From Amycolatopsis rifamycinica (GTDB lineage Bacteria; Actinomycetota; Actinomycetes; Mycobacteriales; Pseudonocardiaceae), in NCBI RefSeq assembly GCF_000695625.1, contig NZ_JMQI01000008.1:1-56345 (forward strand): DNA of 56,345 bases, read 5' to 3'. Of the stretch, positions 1 to 10,248 are shown piece by piece (position 1 is the first letter of the stretch; every line of letters begins with the position of its first letter). The position numbers and the translations under genes are program-made. The notes under the pieces were generated by a model that did no database searches, had not been told where the DNA came from, and worked only from the letters and a program-made list of their open reading frames with translations.

Positions 1-55
1 TGCCCGGGGAGGTTGCGATCGTGGTGACACGTGATTGGATGATCTTGGTGTGAGG

Positions 56-112
56 GAGGGCCTCTGGGTTCGGTGTGGATTGCGACGTCTACCCCGCCTC
101 ACGGAGGCCCTC
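56..112 (+). repeat. Inverted repeat in the IS481 transposase leader
   Basis: gagggcctc (56-64) and gaggccctc (104-112) are perfect 9-bp inverted copies separated by 39 bp. The right arm covers the transposase ribosome-binding site and ends exactly at the GTG start at 113. If transcription enters from outside the element, the transcript could fold so that the ribosome site is sequestered, a known strategy by which insertion sequences limit transposase expression. The folding and the function are inference; the repeat itself is plain in the sequence. Confidence 0.5.
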
Positions 113-1072
113 GTGATCCACGCTAACGCACCCCTCACCCCAACCGGCAGACTGCGCCTGGCCCGTTGTGTGGTCGAGGACGGCTGGCCGCTACGACGGG
201 CCGCGGAACGGTTCCAGGTGTCGGTCTCCACCGCCGCCCGCTGGGCCGGCCGCTACCGCGACCTCGGCGAAGCCGGCATGGCCGACCGGTCCAGCCGCCC
301 CCGCACCAGTCCGGCCCGGACACCGACGCGGACCGAGCGGCGAGTCATCAAGGTCCGGGTGATCCGCCGGTGGGGACCCGCGCGGATCGCCTACCTGCTC
401 GGCCTCAACCCCTCCACGGTGCACCGAATCCTGACCCGCTACCGGCTGGCCCGGCTGACACACCTCGACCGAGCCACCGCCACCCCGATCCGCCGCTACG
501 AACACCCCGCCCCCGGCGACCTGGTCCACGTGGACATCAAGAAGCTGGGCAACATCCCCGACGGCGGCGGCCACCGCGCCCTCGGCCGCGCCGCCGGGCG
601 CCGCAACAGCGGTCAACGCGGCCACGGCTACGCCTACCTGCACAACGCCGTCGACGACCACAGCAGGCTGGCCTACACCGAAATCCATGCCGACGAGACC
701 ACGGAAACCGCGGTCGCCTTCTGGGCCCGCGCCCAGGCGTTTTTCGCCGGCTACGGCATCACCATCCGGCGGGTGCTGACCGACAACGGCGCCTGCTACC
801 GCTCACACCTGTGGCGCGACACGCTGCGCGACGCGGCGATCGCACCCAAACGCACCCGGCCCTACCGGCCGCAGACCAACGGCAAAGTCGAACGCTTCAA
901 CCGCACCCTGCTCGAAGAATGGGCCTACGCCCAGCCCTACCGAACCGAGACCGAACGACGCCGCGACCTGCCACACTGGCTGCACACCTACAACCATCAC
1001 CGCGGACACACCGCACTCGCAGGCCACCCACCCGCCAGCCGCGTCCCCAACCTCACAGGTCAGTACATCTAG
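113..1072 (+). CDS. IS481-family DDE transposase
   Basis: This 319-residue transposase catalyses cut and rejoining of the surrounding element. The N-terminal part has a helix-turn-helix (RRAAERFQVSVSTAARWAGR), followed by an RNase H-like integrase core. The catalytic acidic triad can be read as D141 (in HVDIKKLG), D224 (in LTDNGA) and E260 (in NGKVERFN). The D-35-E spacing is that expected for IS481/IS3-type enzymes. The C-terminus PPASRVPNLTGQYI is the usual ending of actinobacterial IS481 transposases. I chose the GTG at 113 because a GGAGG-like ribosome site sits just upstream and VIHANAPLTPTGR matches the family N-terminus; an in-frame ATG at 35 would add 26 unusual residues. No disruption is seen, so it may be active. 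Confidence 0.92.
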   Translation: MIHANAPLTPTGRLRLARCVVEDGWPLRRAAERFQVSVSTAARWAGRYRDLGEAGMADRSSRPRTSPARTPTRTERRVIKVRVIRRWGPARIAYLLGLNPSTVHRILTRYRLARLTHLDRATATPIRRYEHPAPGDLVHVDIKKLGNIPDGGGHRALGRAAGRRNSGQRGHGYAYLHNAVDDHSRLAYTEIHADETTETAVAFWARAQAFFAGYGITIRRVLTDNGACYRSHLWRDTLRDAAIAPKRTRPYRPQTNGKVERFNRTLLEEWAYAQPYRTETERRRDLPHWLHTYNHHRGHTALAGHPPASRVPNLTGQYI

Positions 1073-1076
1073 CCCT

Positions 1077-1379
1077 TCACTCCAGCCATTCGGTGCTGAA
1101 GTGGTCGCTTTCGTGGATGTGCACGGCCTCGTAGACCCCGGGGCCGAGCACGGCGAACTTGTGCGGTGTGCCGGCCGGGACGACGAGCACGTCCCCGGCG
1201 CCGCCGTCGCGCTGCTCGTCGCCGACGGTGAACCGCGCCCGCCCGCGGATGATGACGAACGTTTCGGTGTAGGGGTGCCGGTGCAGCCGCGGGCCGGAGC
1301 CGACGACGTCCGTGCTTTCGCGGATGACGGAGACTCCGGACCCGACGTCGCGTCCTTCGAAATTCTCGCTGTCGCTCAC
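1077..1379 (-). CDS. Small cupin-domain protein
   Basis: A 100-residue single-domain cupin (Cupin_2 type). Metal-ligand motif 1 is seen as RLHRHPYTETFVIIRG, with two histidines and a glutamate in the usual spacing, and motif 2 as GDVLVVPAGTPHKF. Such minimal cupins are small metal-binding beta barrels with varied enzymatic or ligand-sensing roles, and the substrate cannot be told from sequence. The start is GTG. It lies 16 bp downstream of the sigma-factor gene on the same strand, so the two are probably cotranscribed. The IS481 element begins immediately after its stop codon. Confidence 0.8.
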   Translation of the reverse strand: MSDSENFEGRDVGSGVSVIRESTDVVGSGPRLHRHPYTETFVIIRGRARFTVGDEQRDGGAGDVLVVPAGTPHKFAVLGPGVYEAVHIHESDHFSTEWLE

Positions 1380-1395
1380 CCGGCCAGGGTAGCCC

Positions 1396-1884
1396 TCACG
1401 GGTTGGTCACGGCCTTGCGCAGCTGCCCCAGCGCCCGGTGCTGGGCCACGCGGACCGCGCCCGGCGTCGAGCCGACGGCGGCCGCGGTTTCCTCCGCCGA
1501 CAGGCCGACGACCACCCGCAGCACGACGATCTCCCGTTGCCGGCGCGGCAGCACGCCCAGCAGGTTCGCCATCCGCTCGCGCAGTTCGCGTCGCAACGCG
1601 TGGTGCTCGGGCCCCAGCGAAGAGTCGGGTTCGTCGGGCAGCTCGGCGACCGGTTCGTCCTGCCGGGCGGCCGCCTTGCGCGCGGCCGCGACCTTCATCC
1701 GCGCGATCCCGCAGACGAAGTCGGGGAACGGCCGTTCCGGCGACCGCCGCGGCAGCGCCTTGAGCAGGGCGACGCAGACGTCCTGGACGACGTCGTCGGC
1801 CGAATCGGGGTCCAGCCGGGCGCGGCAGTAGCGCACCACGAGCGGCCTGGCTTCGGCCAGCAGGTGGTCCGAGATGGTGGTCAT
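1396..1884 (-). CDS. ECF RNA polymerase sigma factor, SigD/ShbA-like
   Basis: A 162-residue sigma-70 family protein with region 2 (ARPLVVRYCRARL, then DDVVQDVCVALL) and region 4 (REIVVLRVVVGLSAEETA, then GAVRVAQHRAL). The region 4 wording is almost that of mycobacterial SigD, and this group includes ShbA of streptomycetes, which drives expression of the principal sigma factor. No anti-sigma gene is adjacent; a cupin gene follows. I start at the ATG at 1884 because GGAGGGA precedes it at good spacing; the open frame extends further upstream but looks non-coding. The specific regulon is not visible here. Confidence 0.85.
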   Translation of the reverse strand: MTTISDHLLAEARPLVVRYCRARLDPDSADDVVQDVCVALLKALPRRSPERPFPDFVCGIARMKVAAARKAAARQDEPVAELPDEPDSSLGPEHHALRRELRERMANLLGVLPRRQREIVVLRVVVGLSAEETAAAVGSTPGAVRVAQHRALGQLRKAVTNP

Positions 1885-2010
1885 GGCTTCCCTCCGTGCG
1901 GGGGAACTACCCCCATTCCACGGAGACGGACCCGGGCGGCGCGGATTCCCGGCTATTTCCGGGAACACCGCGACCGCGGCGACGATCCCTTGGCCGACGG
2001 GCGAAATGAC

Positions 2011-2727
2011 CTAGTCCTGCGCGGTCGGCCGCACGACGATCTCGTTGACGTCCACCTCCGCCGGCTGGTCGATGGCGAACGCGATCGCGCCGGCGATCGC
2101 CTCCGGCGGGATGGCGACCGCGTCGCGGCTCTCCACGAGCCGGTCGCGGACCTCCGCCTCCGGGATGCCGTCGATGAAATCCGTCGCGATCAAGCCCGGC
2201 GAAACGAGCGAGACGCGCAGGTCCGGGCCCGCTTCCTGGCGCAGGCCTTCGGAGATCGTGCGGACCGCCGTCTTCGTGGCCGCGTACACCGCCATCGTCG
2301 GCACCGTGCGGTACGCCGCCGTCGAGGCCGTGTGCACGAACTGGCCGAAGCCCTGCGCGCGGAACACCGGCAGGGCCGCCGCGATGCCGTGCAGGACGCC
2401 CTTGACGTTGACGTCGATCATCGTGTCCCAGTCGTCGACGCGCAGGGAGTCCAGCGGGGAGATCGGCCCCACCCCGGCGTTGCCGACCAGGACGTCCAGC
2501 CGGCCGTGCGTCTCCCGCGCCAGCCGCACCAGCGCGGCGACGTCTTCCGGGCGCCGGACGTCCGTCGGCAGGCTGATCGCGCCCAGCCGCCCGGCCAGCG
2601 CGTCCAGCCTGTCCTTGCGCCGCGCGCCGAGCACGACCTTCGCGCCGCGCTCGGCCAGCAGGGTGGCCGTCGCCGCGCCGATCCCGCTGCTCGCCCCGGT
2701 GATCACGACGACCTTGTTCTCGATCAT
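2011..2727 (-). CDS. Short-chain dehydrogenase/reductase
   Basis: A 238-residue classical SDR with a Rossmann nucleotide-binding motif TGASSGIG near residue 10, the NAG motif (VLVGNAGVG) and the catalytic YxxxK (VYAATKTAV). It should be a cytosolic NAD(P)-dependent oxidoreductase; the substrate is unknown. The start ATG at 2727 has GAGGAG seven bases upstream. An alternative upstream ATG at 2766 would put coding sequence across the palindromic operator and is unlikely. The gene was probably repressed by a divergent TetR regulator, of which only a broken fragment remains at about 2798-2938, so expression may now be constitutive or under another regulator. Confidence 0.88.
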   Translation of the reverse strand: MIENKVVVITGASSGIGAATATLLAERGAKVVLGARRKDRLDALAGRLGAISLPTDVRRPEDVAALVRLARETHGRLDVLVGNAGVGPISPLDSLRVDDWDTMIDVNVKGVLHGIAAALPVFRAQGFGQFVHTASTAAYRTVPTMAVYAATKTAVRTISEGLRQEAGPDLRVSLVSPGLIATDFIDGIPEAEVRDRLVESRDAVAIPPEAIAGAIAFAIDQPAEVDVNEIVVRPTAQD

Positions 2728-2747
2728 GACGCTCCTCGAAAGTAAGT

Positions 2748-2785
2748 GGACAACTGTCCGCTTCAACGTTAGCGGACAGTTGTCC
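2748..2785. promoter_or_regulatory. Twin TetR-type operator upstream of the SDR gene
   Basis: A perfect 15-bp inverted repeat: ggacaactgtccgct (2748-2762) and its exact reverse complement (2771-2785), separated by 8 bp. Each arm also contains an inner near-palindrome of the form GGACA-NN-TGTCC (2748-2759 and 2774-2785), which looks like two TetR-dimer sites 26 bp apart. The element sits 20 bp above the SDR start codon, where repressor binding would block transcription in both directions. The operator call is inference from geometry and from the adjacent TetR fragment. Confidence 0.75.
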
Positions 2786-2797
2786 GGTTGGCCAGGC

Positions 2798-2938
2798 GTG
2801 CTCTACCGGCACTTCCCAGCCGGGAAGCGCTCCTGACCGCGGTGTACCGCCACGAGCTCGTCGAGGCGCCGGCACTGCTCGGCGAAGATGAACCCGCCGA
2901 GGCACTCCGCCGGTGATTCGAGCGCCTGGTGCGTACTA
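2798..2938 (+). pseudogene. Decayed TetR-family repressor
   Basis: Reading from 2798 gives VLYRHFP. After a single-base loss near 2817 the next frame gives SREALLTAVYRHEL and continues as VEAPALLGEDEPAEALRR, then a TGA where TetR relatives usually have Trp, then FERLV. This is the end of the helix-turn-helix plus the first ligand-domain helices of a TetR repressor that reads away from the SDR gene. The DNA-binding N-terminus is missing between the operator and 2798, and the C-terminus is lost into the neighbouring gene's 3' end. So there are four lesions: 5' deletion, frameshift, nonsense codon and 3' loss. The product cannot work as a repressor. Confidence 0.82.
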
Positions 2939-2952
2939 CGGGCCGGTGGTCT

Positions 2953-3321
2953 TCACGGCTCCTGCCGCGACCGGAACGCGTCGAGCACGCGACGCTCCCT
3001 TTTGGTCGGCCGGCCCGTGCCGCGGTCGCGGCGGGCGACCGGGATCGCCGTCTCCGGGGGTGGCTTCGGGGTGCGGTCCACGTAGCACGTCGCCGCGTCG
3101 GGGGCGCCCACGCGCTTCTGGATCACGCGGACCACGTCGAAGATCTTCGTCGTCCCGCCGACGCGCAGGCGGACCTCGTCGCCCGGGACGACCGTGGTCG
3201 CCGGCTTGGCCGGTTTGTCGTTGACGCGCACGTGGCCGCCGCGGCAGGCCGCCGCCGCGTCCGGGCGGGTCTTCGTCAGCCGGACCGCCCAGAGCCAGCG
3301 GTCCACTCGGGTGGACTCCAC
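2953..3321 (-). CDS. S4-domain RNA-binding protein (Hsp15-like)
   Basis: A 122-residue protein opening with a compact S4 domain (RVDRWLWAVRLTKTRPDA, then CRGGHVRVNDKPAKPATTVVPGD), followed by a basic tail with the sequence RRDRGTGRPTKRERR. This is the domain order and length of the Hsp15/YrfH family, which binds stalled 50S ribosomal subunits carrying nascent chains. It should be cytosolic and ribosome-associated. It is divergent from the cholesterol oxidase gene across a 130-bp AT-richer intergenic region. There are no unusual features. Confidence 0.88.
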   Translation of the reverse strand: MESTRVDRWLWAVRLTKTRPDAAAACRGGHVRVNDKPAKPATTVVPGDEVRLRVGGTTKIFDVVRVIQKRVGAPDAATCYVDRTPKPPPETAIPVARRDRGTGRPTKRERRVLDAFRSRQEP

Positions 3322-3389
3322 AGTCGTCCATCATGGCCCATTCAGCGGCACCGGCCCCCGACGCGGCCAGGTTACTCGTGGGTATATGT

Positions 3390-3430
3390 CGACTTGTCTG
3401 TACCGCGCGGCTATAACTTGTTCTAAAATA
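3390..3430 (+). promoter_or_regulatory. Candidate promoter of the cholesterol oxidase gene
   Basis: The region just before choA is much richer in A and T than its surroundings and holds two -10-like hexamers, tataac (3412-3417) and taaaat (3424-3429). A ttgtct (about 3394-3399) could serve as a -35 for the first only at unusually short spacing. A ribosome site (gtgagga) follows before the ATG at 3452. The assignment is tentative. Confidence 0.35.
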
Positions 3431-3442
3431 CCTCAACGGTGA

Positions 3443-5083
<1,641 letters not shown>

Positions 5084-5088
5084 GCCCG

Positions 5089-5120
5089 CGGTCGTGAGGG
5101 GCGCCCGCCCCTCACGACCG
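5089..5120. terminator. Bidirectional hairpin terminator between convergent genes
   Basis: A perfect 15-bp stem (5089-5103 with 5106-5120) and a 2-base loop lie between the choA stop codon and the end of the convergent AhpD-like gene, whose stop codon is within the right arm. There is no U-tract, as is common in actinomycetes. Confidence 0.75.
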
Positions 5121-5597
5121 GTGGGAGGGCAGGACGCAGACGGTGTCGAGGCCGAGGACGTGATTCAGTCGTCCGAACGCCAGCCAGGCGCCGAGGCTCA
5201 TGCTCAGCTCGACGATCTCCTGCTGGCTGTACGACGCGGACATCCGCTTCCAGAACTCGTCGTCGAGGTGGTGGTGGTCGGTCGCGTACCGCTCGGCGTA
5301 CTCGGCCGCGAGCCGCGTCCGCTCGTCGAAGCGGTCCGTGGTGCGCCACTCGAGGACGGCGTCGGCGAACTCCGCTTCGACCTTCTGCCCGTCGCGTTCG
5401 GTGCGCCAGTCCAGGCAGAAGACGCAGCCGTTGATCTGCGCGATCCGCAGCCGCGCGGCCTCGAACTCCCGCAGTCCCAGTGTCGTGTGCTCGTACACCG
5501 CCAGCGAGAACTGCGACGCGGCGATCCCGATGCCGGGCACCAGTTCGCCCCAGACGTACCCGATCGGGTCCTTGCCCGCGGGGATGTCGATGTTCAC
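5112..5597 (-). CDS. AhpD/carboxymuconolactone decarboxylase-like protein
   Basis: A 161-residue all-helical protein of the AhpD-like family. The CxxC redox motif is seen in INGCVFCLDWR, followed downstream by the typical histidine-containing helix (RLNHVLGLD). Members act as alkylhydroperoxidases or, with no redox role, as decarboxylase-like proteins; here both cysteines are present, favouring a peroxidase-type activity. The start is GTG at 5597, preceded by GGAAGGAG. It overlaps the end of the upstream reductase gene by 4 bases (GTGA), so the two are translationally coupled. Confidence 0.82.
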   Translation of the reverse strand: MNIDIPAGKDPIGYVWGELVPGIGIAASQFSLAVYEHTTLGLREFEAARLRIAQINGCVFCLDWRTERDGQKVEAEFADAVLEWRTTDRFDERTRLAAEYAERYATDHHHLDDEFWKRMSASYSQQEIVELSMSLGAWLAFGRLNHVLGLDTVCVLPSHRS

Positions 5598-6673
5598 GGA
5601 CGGCTCCTTCCGAGCTTGCCCGCCGCCGGGCGCAGCGGGACGTCGAGTGCGTCGTAGAGGCCGGGTTCCGCCGCGGCCAGCCAGTCGATGGCGCCGACCA
5701 GGCGGCCGACGGCGGTGGCGTTGCCGCCCGCCGACCGGTTCTCGCCTTCGTCGGTCGCCTCGACGGTGACCTCGATGCGCGGCCGGCCCTCGATGATCAC
5801 GCGGTGCGCGCCATCGCCGCTGGGCGGGGCCGGCCAGTCGGGCGCGCACGACGGGTGGATGCGCGTCACGTGCTCGATGACGATCCGCGGCTCGCCGCCG
5901 ACGATGCCCTGCACTTCGAACCGCACCGCGCCCTGCGTGCCCTTCTCGAACTCGCCCATGGTCCGCGTGGTGACGGTCTCGTCCAGCGGACGCCGGTCCA
6001 GGGTCTCCCGCAGCTCGGTCACCTCGACGCCGAGGCCGCGCGCGATCAGCCGGACCTGCCCGCCCCACACCATCGACGGCACGCCGGTCATCAGCATCGG
6101 CGGGTCGTAGTCCATCGGCTGGCCCATCCCGACCAGGTACCGGACGGAGTCGGGCTGCTCGTAGGTCGAGTAGTCGAAGATCTCCTGGCAGCGGACGACG
6201 TCGACGTCCGTGCCGAGCCCGCTGAGCAGCAGCGGCAGCACGTCGTTGCCCCAGCCCGGGTCGACGCCGGAGACGAACAGCGAGCCGCCGCCGTCCTCGA
6301 TGGCGGCCAGCACCGGGTCCCGCAGTTCCGGGGGCGCGTTCCGCTGGTCGTAGAGGGGGTAGAGGGCCGGCGTCACGACGACCGCGCCCGCCCGGACCGC
6401 CCGCACGATGTCGGCGAGCGCGTCGTCGAACCGGACGTCGCCCGAAGCGGCGTACACGACCGCCCGCGGGCTCGCCGCCAGCACGGCCTCGATGTCGTCG
6501 GTGGCGGCGACACCCAGCGAAGAACCGAGCCCGGCCAGCTCGCCCGCGTCCTTGCCGACCTTCGCCCGGTCGTGGACGAGCACCGCGGTGAGCTCCAGCG
6601 CCGGGTGGGCGTCGACGGCCCGGATTGCCGCACGGCCGACGTTGCCCGTGCCCCACACCACTGTGGCGATCAT
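5594..6673 (-). CDS. NAD(P)-binding reductase, dihydrodipicolinate reductase/amine dehydrogenase-like
   Basis: A 359-residue protein with an N-terminal Rossmann fold ([16 protein letters not shown]) of the type found in dihydrodipicolinate reductase-like and 2,4-diaminopentanoate dehydrogenase-like proteins. The middle part carries [16 protein letters not shown], a conserved segment in this group. It is longer than true DapB enzymes, so lysine biosynthesis is unlikely. Related actinobacterial genes are often found in steroid or lipid catabolic contexts; the cholesterol oxidase next door is suggestive but not proof. It is coupled to the downstream AhpD-like gene by a GTGA overlap. Confidence 0.72.
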   Translation of the reverse strand: MIATVVWGTGNVGRAAIRAVDAHPALELTAVLVHDRAKVGKDAGELAGLGSSLGVAATDDIEAVLAASPRAVVYAASGDVRFDDALADIVRAVRAGAVVVTPALYPLYDQRNAPPELRDPVLAAIEDGGGSLFVSGVDPGWGNDVLPLLLSGLGTDVDVVRCQEIFDYSTYEQPDSVRYLVGMGQPMDYDPPMLMTGVPSMVWGGQVRLIARGLGVEVTELRETLDRRPLDETVTTRTMGEFEKGTQGAVRFEVQGIVGGEPRIVIEHVTRIHPSCAPDWPAPPSGDGAHRVIIEGRPRIEVTVEATDEGENRSAGGNATAVGRLVGAIDWLAAAEPGLYDALDVPLRPAAGKLGRSRP

Positions 6674-6786
6674 GGCCCGAGTTTTCGCCGGTTCGCGCGG
6701 GTGCGGGTAGGACTTCGTTCCGGCCAGCGGACCGCGCGAGCGTTGGTAACATGACCAGCGCCCGAACGTCGTATCGGAGGCCCGCG

Positions 6787-8478
6787 ATGACGATCGACCC
6801 GAAGCCCCGCAGCCGCACGGTGACCGACGGGATCGAGGCCGCGCCCGCCAGAGGCATGCTGCGCGCGGTCGGGATGGGTGACGGCGACTGGACGAAACCG
6901 ATCATCGGCGTCGCCAGCTCGTGGAACGAGATCACGCCGTGCAACCTGTCGCTGGACCGGCTGGCCCAGGCGTCGAAGGAAGGCGTGCACGCGGCCGGCG
7001 GCTACCCGCTGCAGTTCGGCACCATCTCGGTGTCCGACGGCATCTCCATGGGCCACGACGGCATGCACTTCTCGCTGGTCTCGCGCGAGGTCATCGCCGA
7101 CTCGGTCGAGACGGTGATGCAGGCCGAGCGGCTCGACGGCTCGATCCTGCTGGCCGGCTGCGACAAGTCGCTGCCGGGCATGCTGATGGCCGCCGCGCGC
7201 CTCGACCTGGCGTCGGTGTTCCTCTACGCGGGCACGATCGCCCCCGGCTGGGTGAAGCTCACCGACGGCACGGAAAAGGACGTCAGCATCATCGACGCCT
7301 TCGAGGCGGTCGGCGCGTGCCGGGCCGGGCGGCTCGGGACCACCGACCTCGACCGCATCGAACGCGCCATCTGCCCCGGTGAAGGCGCCTGCGGCGGCAT
7401 GTACACCGCGAACACGATGGCGTCGGCGGCCGAGGCGATGGGGATGAGCATGCCGGGGTCGGCGGCGCCGCCGTCCGCGGACCGCCGCCGCGATCACTAC
7501 GCGCACCTGTCCGGGGAAGCCGTCGTCGGGCTGCTCGAACGCGGCATCACCGCGCGCGACATCCTCACGCGGGAGGCGTTCGAGAACGCCATCACCGTCG
7601 TGATGGCCCTCGGTGGTTCGACCAACGCCGTGCTGCACCTGCTGGCCATCGCGCACGAAGCCAAGGTCGAGCTGACGTTGGACGACTTCAACACCATCGG
7701 CGACCGCGTCCCGCACCTGGGGGACCTCAAGCCGTTCGGCAAGTACGTGATGCAGGACATCGACCGCCACGGCGGCATCCCGGTGCTGATGAAGGCCCTG
7801 CTGGACGAGGGCCTGATCCACGGCGACGCGCTCACCGTCACCGGGCGCACGGTGGCCGAGAACCTCGCCGAGCTGGACCCGGACCCGATCGACGGCGAGG
7901 TCCTGCGGCCCCTGGACAACCCGCTGCACCCGACCGGCGGCATCACCATCCTGCGCGGCTCGCTCGCCCCCGAAGGCGCGGTCGTGAAGTCCGCGGGCTT
8001 CGACACGGCCAGCTTCGAGGGCCCGGCGCGGGTGTTCGAGCGCGAGCAGGAGGCGATGGCGGCGCTGAACGAGGGCCGCATCGAGGCCGGCGACGTCATC
8101 GTCATCCGCTACGAAGGACCCAAGGGCGGCCCGGGGATGCGGGAGATGCTGGCGATCACCGCGGCCATCAAGGGCGCCGGGCTGGGCCGTGACGTCCTGC
8201 TGCTGACCGACGGCCGGTTCTCCGGCGGCACCACCGGCCTGTGCATCGGGCACGTCGCGCCGGAGGCGGTCGACGGCGGGCCGATCGCCTTCGTCCGCAC
8301 CGGCGACCGGATCGCCGTGGACATCAAGGCGCGCAGCATGGACCTGCTGGTCGACGCGGCCGAGCTGGCCCGGCGCCGCGAGGGCTGGCAGCCGCTGCCG
8401 GCCAAGTACCCGGACGGAGTGCTCGGCAAGTACGTGAAGCTGGTGCGGTCGTCGTCCTACGGGGCCGTCACGAGCTGA
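6787..8478 (+). CDS. ilvD: Dihydroxy-acid dehydratase
   Basis: A 563-residue enzyme that dehydrates 2,3-dihydroxy-isovalerate and -methylvalerate to 2-keto acids in valine and isoleucine biosynthesis. The three cysteines that hold the iron-sulfur cluster in this family are present in [18 protein letters not shown] and [12 protein letters not shown]. The conserved C-terminal segment [11 protein letters not shown] is also present. The start ATG at 6787 has GGAGG six bases upstream, while in-frame ATGs further up lack a ribosome site. The 3' end overlaps the end of the convergent acyl-CoA ligase gene by 22 bp. Confidence 0.95.
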   Translation: MTIDPKPRSRTVTDGIEAAPARGMLRAVGMGDGDWTKPIIGVASSWNEITPCNLSLDRLAQASKEGVHAAGGYPLQFGTISVSDGISMGHDGMHFSLVSREVIADSVETVMQAERLDGSILLAGCDKSLPGMLMAAARLDLASVFLYAGTIAPGWVKLTDGTEKDVSIIDAFEAVGACRAGRLGTTDLDRIERAICPGEGACGGMYTANTMASAAEAMGMSMPGSAAPPSADRRRDHYAHLSGEAVVGLLERGITARDILTREAFENAITVVMALGGSTNAVLHLLAIAHEAKVELTLDDFNTIGDRVPHLGDLKPFGKYVMQDIDRHGGIPVLMKALLDEGLIHGDALTVTGRTVAENLAELDPDPIDGEVLRPLDNPLHPTGGITILRGSLAPEGAVVKSAGFDTASFEGPARVFEREQEAMAALNEGRIEAGDVIVIRYEGPKGGPGMREMLAITAAIKGAGLGRDVLLLTDGRFSGGTTGLCIGHVAPEAVDGGPIAFVRTGDRIAVDIKARSMDLLVDAAELARRREGWQPLPAKYPDGVLGKYVKLVRSSSYGAVTS

Positions 8479-9821
8479 ACGAGGGCGCGCTTGTCCACCT
8501 TGCCGACGTCGGTGAGCGGCAGCGCGTCGACGAAGTCCACGGCCGCCGGGACGTAGTGCTCCTGGCCGAAGGCGTCCCGCGCGTGGGTTTTGAGGTCGTC
8601 TTCGGTCACTTCGCCGGAGGCGACCACGACGGCGTGCAGCAACCGGCCGTCCGGGCCCGGGACGCCGAAGACGGCCGCGTTCCGCACGGCCGGGTGCGTT
8701 TCCAGCGCGTGTTCGACGACGGTGGTGGGGACCTTCGTGCCGTGCTCGCCGGCCACGACGACGTCGTCCGCGCGGTCGAGCAGGTACAGGTAGCCCTCGT
8801 CGTCGAAGCGGCCGAGGTCGCCGGTGCGCAGCCAGCCCGCGCCGATGTCCGGGCCGCCGAGATAACCATCCATCATGGCCAGTCCGCGGACCTCGACCTC
8901 GCCGCCGGTGAGGCGCGCCTCCATGCCCGGCACGATCCGGCCGACCGAGCCCAGCCGCTCCGGCCGGTCGAGCAGCTCGGCGGCGGAGATGCTCGCGATC
9001 ATCGGCGCCTCGGTGAGGCCGTAGCCCTGGCCGACGACCGGCCCGAAGACGTCGAGGGCCTGCGCGAGCCGGTGCGGCGGCAGCGGCGCGGCTCCCAGGG
9101 AGAGCGAGCGGACGCTGGTGAGGTCGGTTTCCGGGCGCCTCGGGTGGTCCAGGACGGCGGCCAGCCGCGGTGGCGTCAGTGACAGCGTGTCGATGCGGTG
9201 GTCCTGGATCGCGTCGAGGACCGCCGCCGCGTCGAAACCGTCGTGGACGACCACGGTGTCCCGGCGCAGCAGCGCGCCGAGCACGGTGGCGTTGCCGGTC
9301 ATGTGCGTCATCGGGGCGACCAGCAGCGTGCGGCCCGGGCCGTTCGGTGACGGCGTGAAGAGGTGCGCCATGCCGTCGTAGATGCCGCTGTGCCGGATCA
9401 GTTTCGGGGTGCCGGTGGTGCCGCCGGTGGGGAAGAGCAGGCGGACCGTTTCCGGCGGGTCGAGTGGCGCCGGTTCGGCGTCGAGGTCGTCGAGGGTGCG
9501 GACGTCGCCCGCGGGCCAGTCGCGCGGCCGGTCGGTGACGACGGTGGCCCCGCTCGCCGCGGCGAGCCGGTCCCGGACCGGCGCGGAGGCCGGGACCATG
9601 AGCACGGTCGCGCCGCGCAGGAGCGCCGCGAGCTGGACGAGGACCGTCTCGGGCCGGTTGCGCAGATCGACGGCGACGGTTCCGGTGCCGCCCAGTCCGC
9701 CGTGGAGGCGGCGCAGCCGGTCGCGGGCCTGGTGGTAGGTGGTGACGCCGTCCTGGATGAAGAGGGGGTGCGCGCCGCCGTCGTCGAGGGCGGCGAGGAC
9801 CTTCGTCAGGAAGAAGCTCAC
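8457..9821 (-). CDS. AMP-dependent acyl-CoA synthetase/ligase
   Basis: A 454-residue ANL-superfamily enzyme that activates a carboxylic acid as an acyl-adenylate and transfers it to CoA. The P-loop-like A3 motif is [12 protein letters not shown], the A5 motif is [10 protein letters not shown], and A7 is [15 protein letters not shown]. The catalytic lysine region near the C-terminus is [12 protein letters not shown]. It is shorter than typical long-chain ligases (about 500-550 residues), mainly from a short N-terminal part. The start is GTG at 9821. It lies 13 bp downstream of the SsgA-like gene on the same strand. The substrate is not determinable. Confidence 0.87.
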   Translation of the reverse strand: MSFFLTKVLAALDDGGAHPLFIQDGVTTYHQARDRLRRLHGGLGGTGTVAVDLRNRPETVLVQLAALLRGATVLMVPASAPVRDRLAAASGATVVTDRPRDWPAGDVRTLDDLDAEPAPLDPPETVRLLFPTGGTTGTPKLIRHSGIYDGMAHLFTPSPNGPGRTLLVAPMTHMTGNATVLGALLRRDTVVVHDGFDAAAVLDAIQDHRIDTLSLTPPRLAAVLDHPRRPETDLTSVRSLSLGAAPLPPHRLAQALDVFGPVVGQGYGLTEAPMIASISAAELLDRPERLGSVGRIVPGMEARLTGGEVEVRGLAMMDGYLGGPDIGAGWLRTGDLGRFDDEGYLYLLDRADDVVVAGEHGTKVPTTVVEHALETHPAVRNAAVFGVPGPDGRLLHAVVVASGEVTEDDLKTHARDAFGQEHYVPAAVDFVDALPLTDVGKVDKRALVQLVTAP

Positions 9822-9834
9822 CCGGGGACGGTAC

Positions 9835-10248
9835 TCAGTCCTGGTAGGAAAGCTTCGCGAGTTCCTCGTCGAAGTCGAACCAGTCGGTCTCGCTGCCGGC
9901 CGGGATGACGTCGTAGGTGCGGTCGAGGAAGGCCGCGATCTCCTTCGCGGGTGCTTCGAGCACCGCGGCGCCGTCGGGGGAGCTGAGCTCCACGACGACC
10001 AGCGCGGGGTCGCCGGCCGGGCCGATGCGCACGTCGCCGTCGCCGCAGCGGGCGAGGAGGCCGTCGGCCAGCAGGTCGCGGCCGAAGAGCCACCGGACCG
10101 CGCTGGGGCCGGCGTGCAGCACCACGGCGACCGCGTACGGATCGCGGGTGTCGTACTCCAGCTCGGCCGGCACCGGTCGCGGCTCCGCCCCGAAGGTACG
10201 CAGGGCGAAATCGATGCGGGCATTGGTCACGCTGTACGGGTCCGTCAT
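9835..10248 (-). CDS. SsgA-like sporulation/cell-division regulator
   Basis: A 137-residue SsgA-like protein (SALP). Family hallmarks are ELEYDTRDPYAVAVVLHAG, WLFGRDLLADGLL, GDVRIGP and the C-terminal LEAPAKEIAAFLDRTYDVIP. SALPs are confined to morphologically complex actinomycetes and help position FtsZ or control septation and spore-wall remodelling. This copy is of SsgA/SsgB length, but which paralogue it matches cannot be decided by eye. It is read just before the acyl-CoA ligase gene with a 13-bp gap, so the two form an apparent operon. Confidence 0.88.
   Translation of the reverse strand: MTDPYSVTNARIDFALRTFGAEPRPVPAELEYDTRDPYAVAVVLHAGPSAVRWLFGRDLLADGLLARCGDGDVRIGPAGDPALVVVELSSPDGAAVLEAPAKEIAAFLDRTYDVIPAGSETDWFDFDEELAKLSYQD

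Larger units (their letters stand above)
38..1072 (+). mobile_element. IS481-family insertion sequence, apparently complete
   Basis: One intact DDE transposase fills the element. Imperfect terminal inverted repeats can be proposed. The left end at about 38-55 and the reverse complement of the right end at about 1051-1069 both begin gatg and both contain tgtgagg, separated by a poorly matching middle. The right end runs into the transposase stop codon, a compact arrangement typical of IS481 elements. I see no target duplication, so both ends are approximate. The right end lies about 7 bp from the stop codon of the neighbouring cupin gene, so the element inserted beside that operon without visibly breaking it. 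Confidence 0.7.

Noticed and set aside
5480..6754. Long plus-strand frame opposite the reductase and AhpD-like genes
   Set aside because: It is a shadow frame in GC-rich DNA with Arg/Ala/Asp-rich low-complexity translation; the minus-strand proteins have clear family motifs.
6670..8253. Long minus-strand frame opposite ilvD
   Set aside because: Antisense shadow; IlvD motifs on the plus strand are unambiguous.
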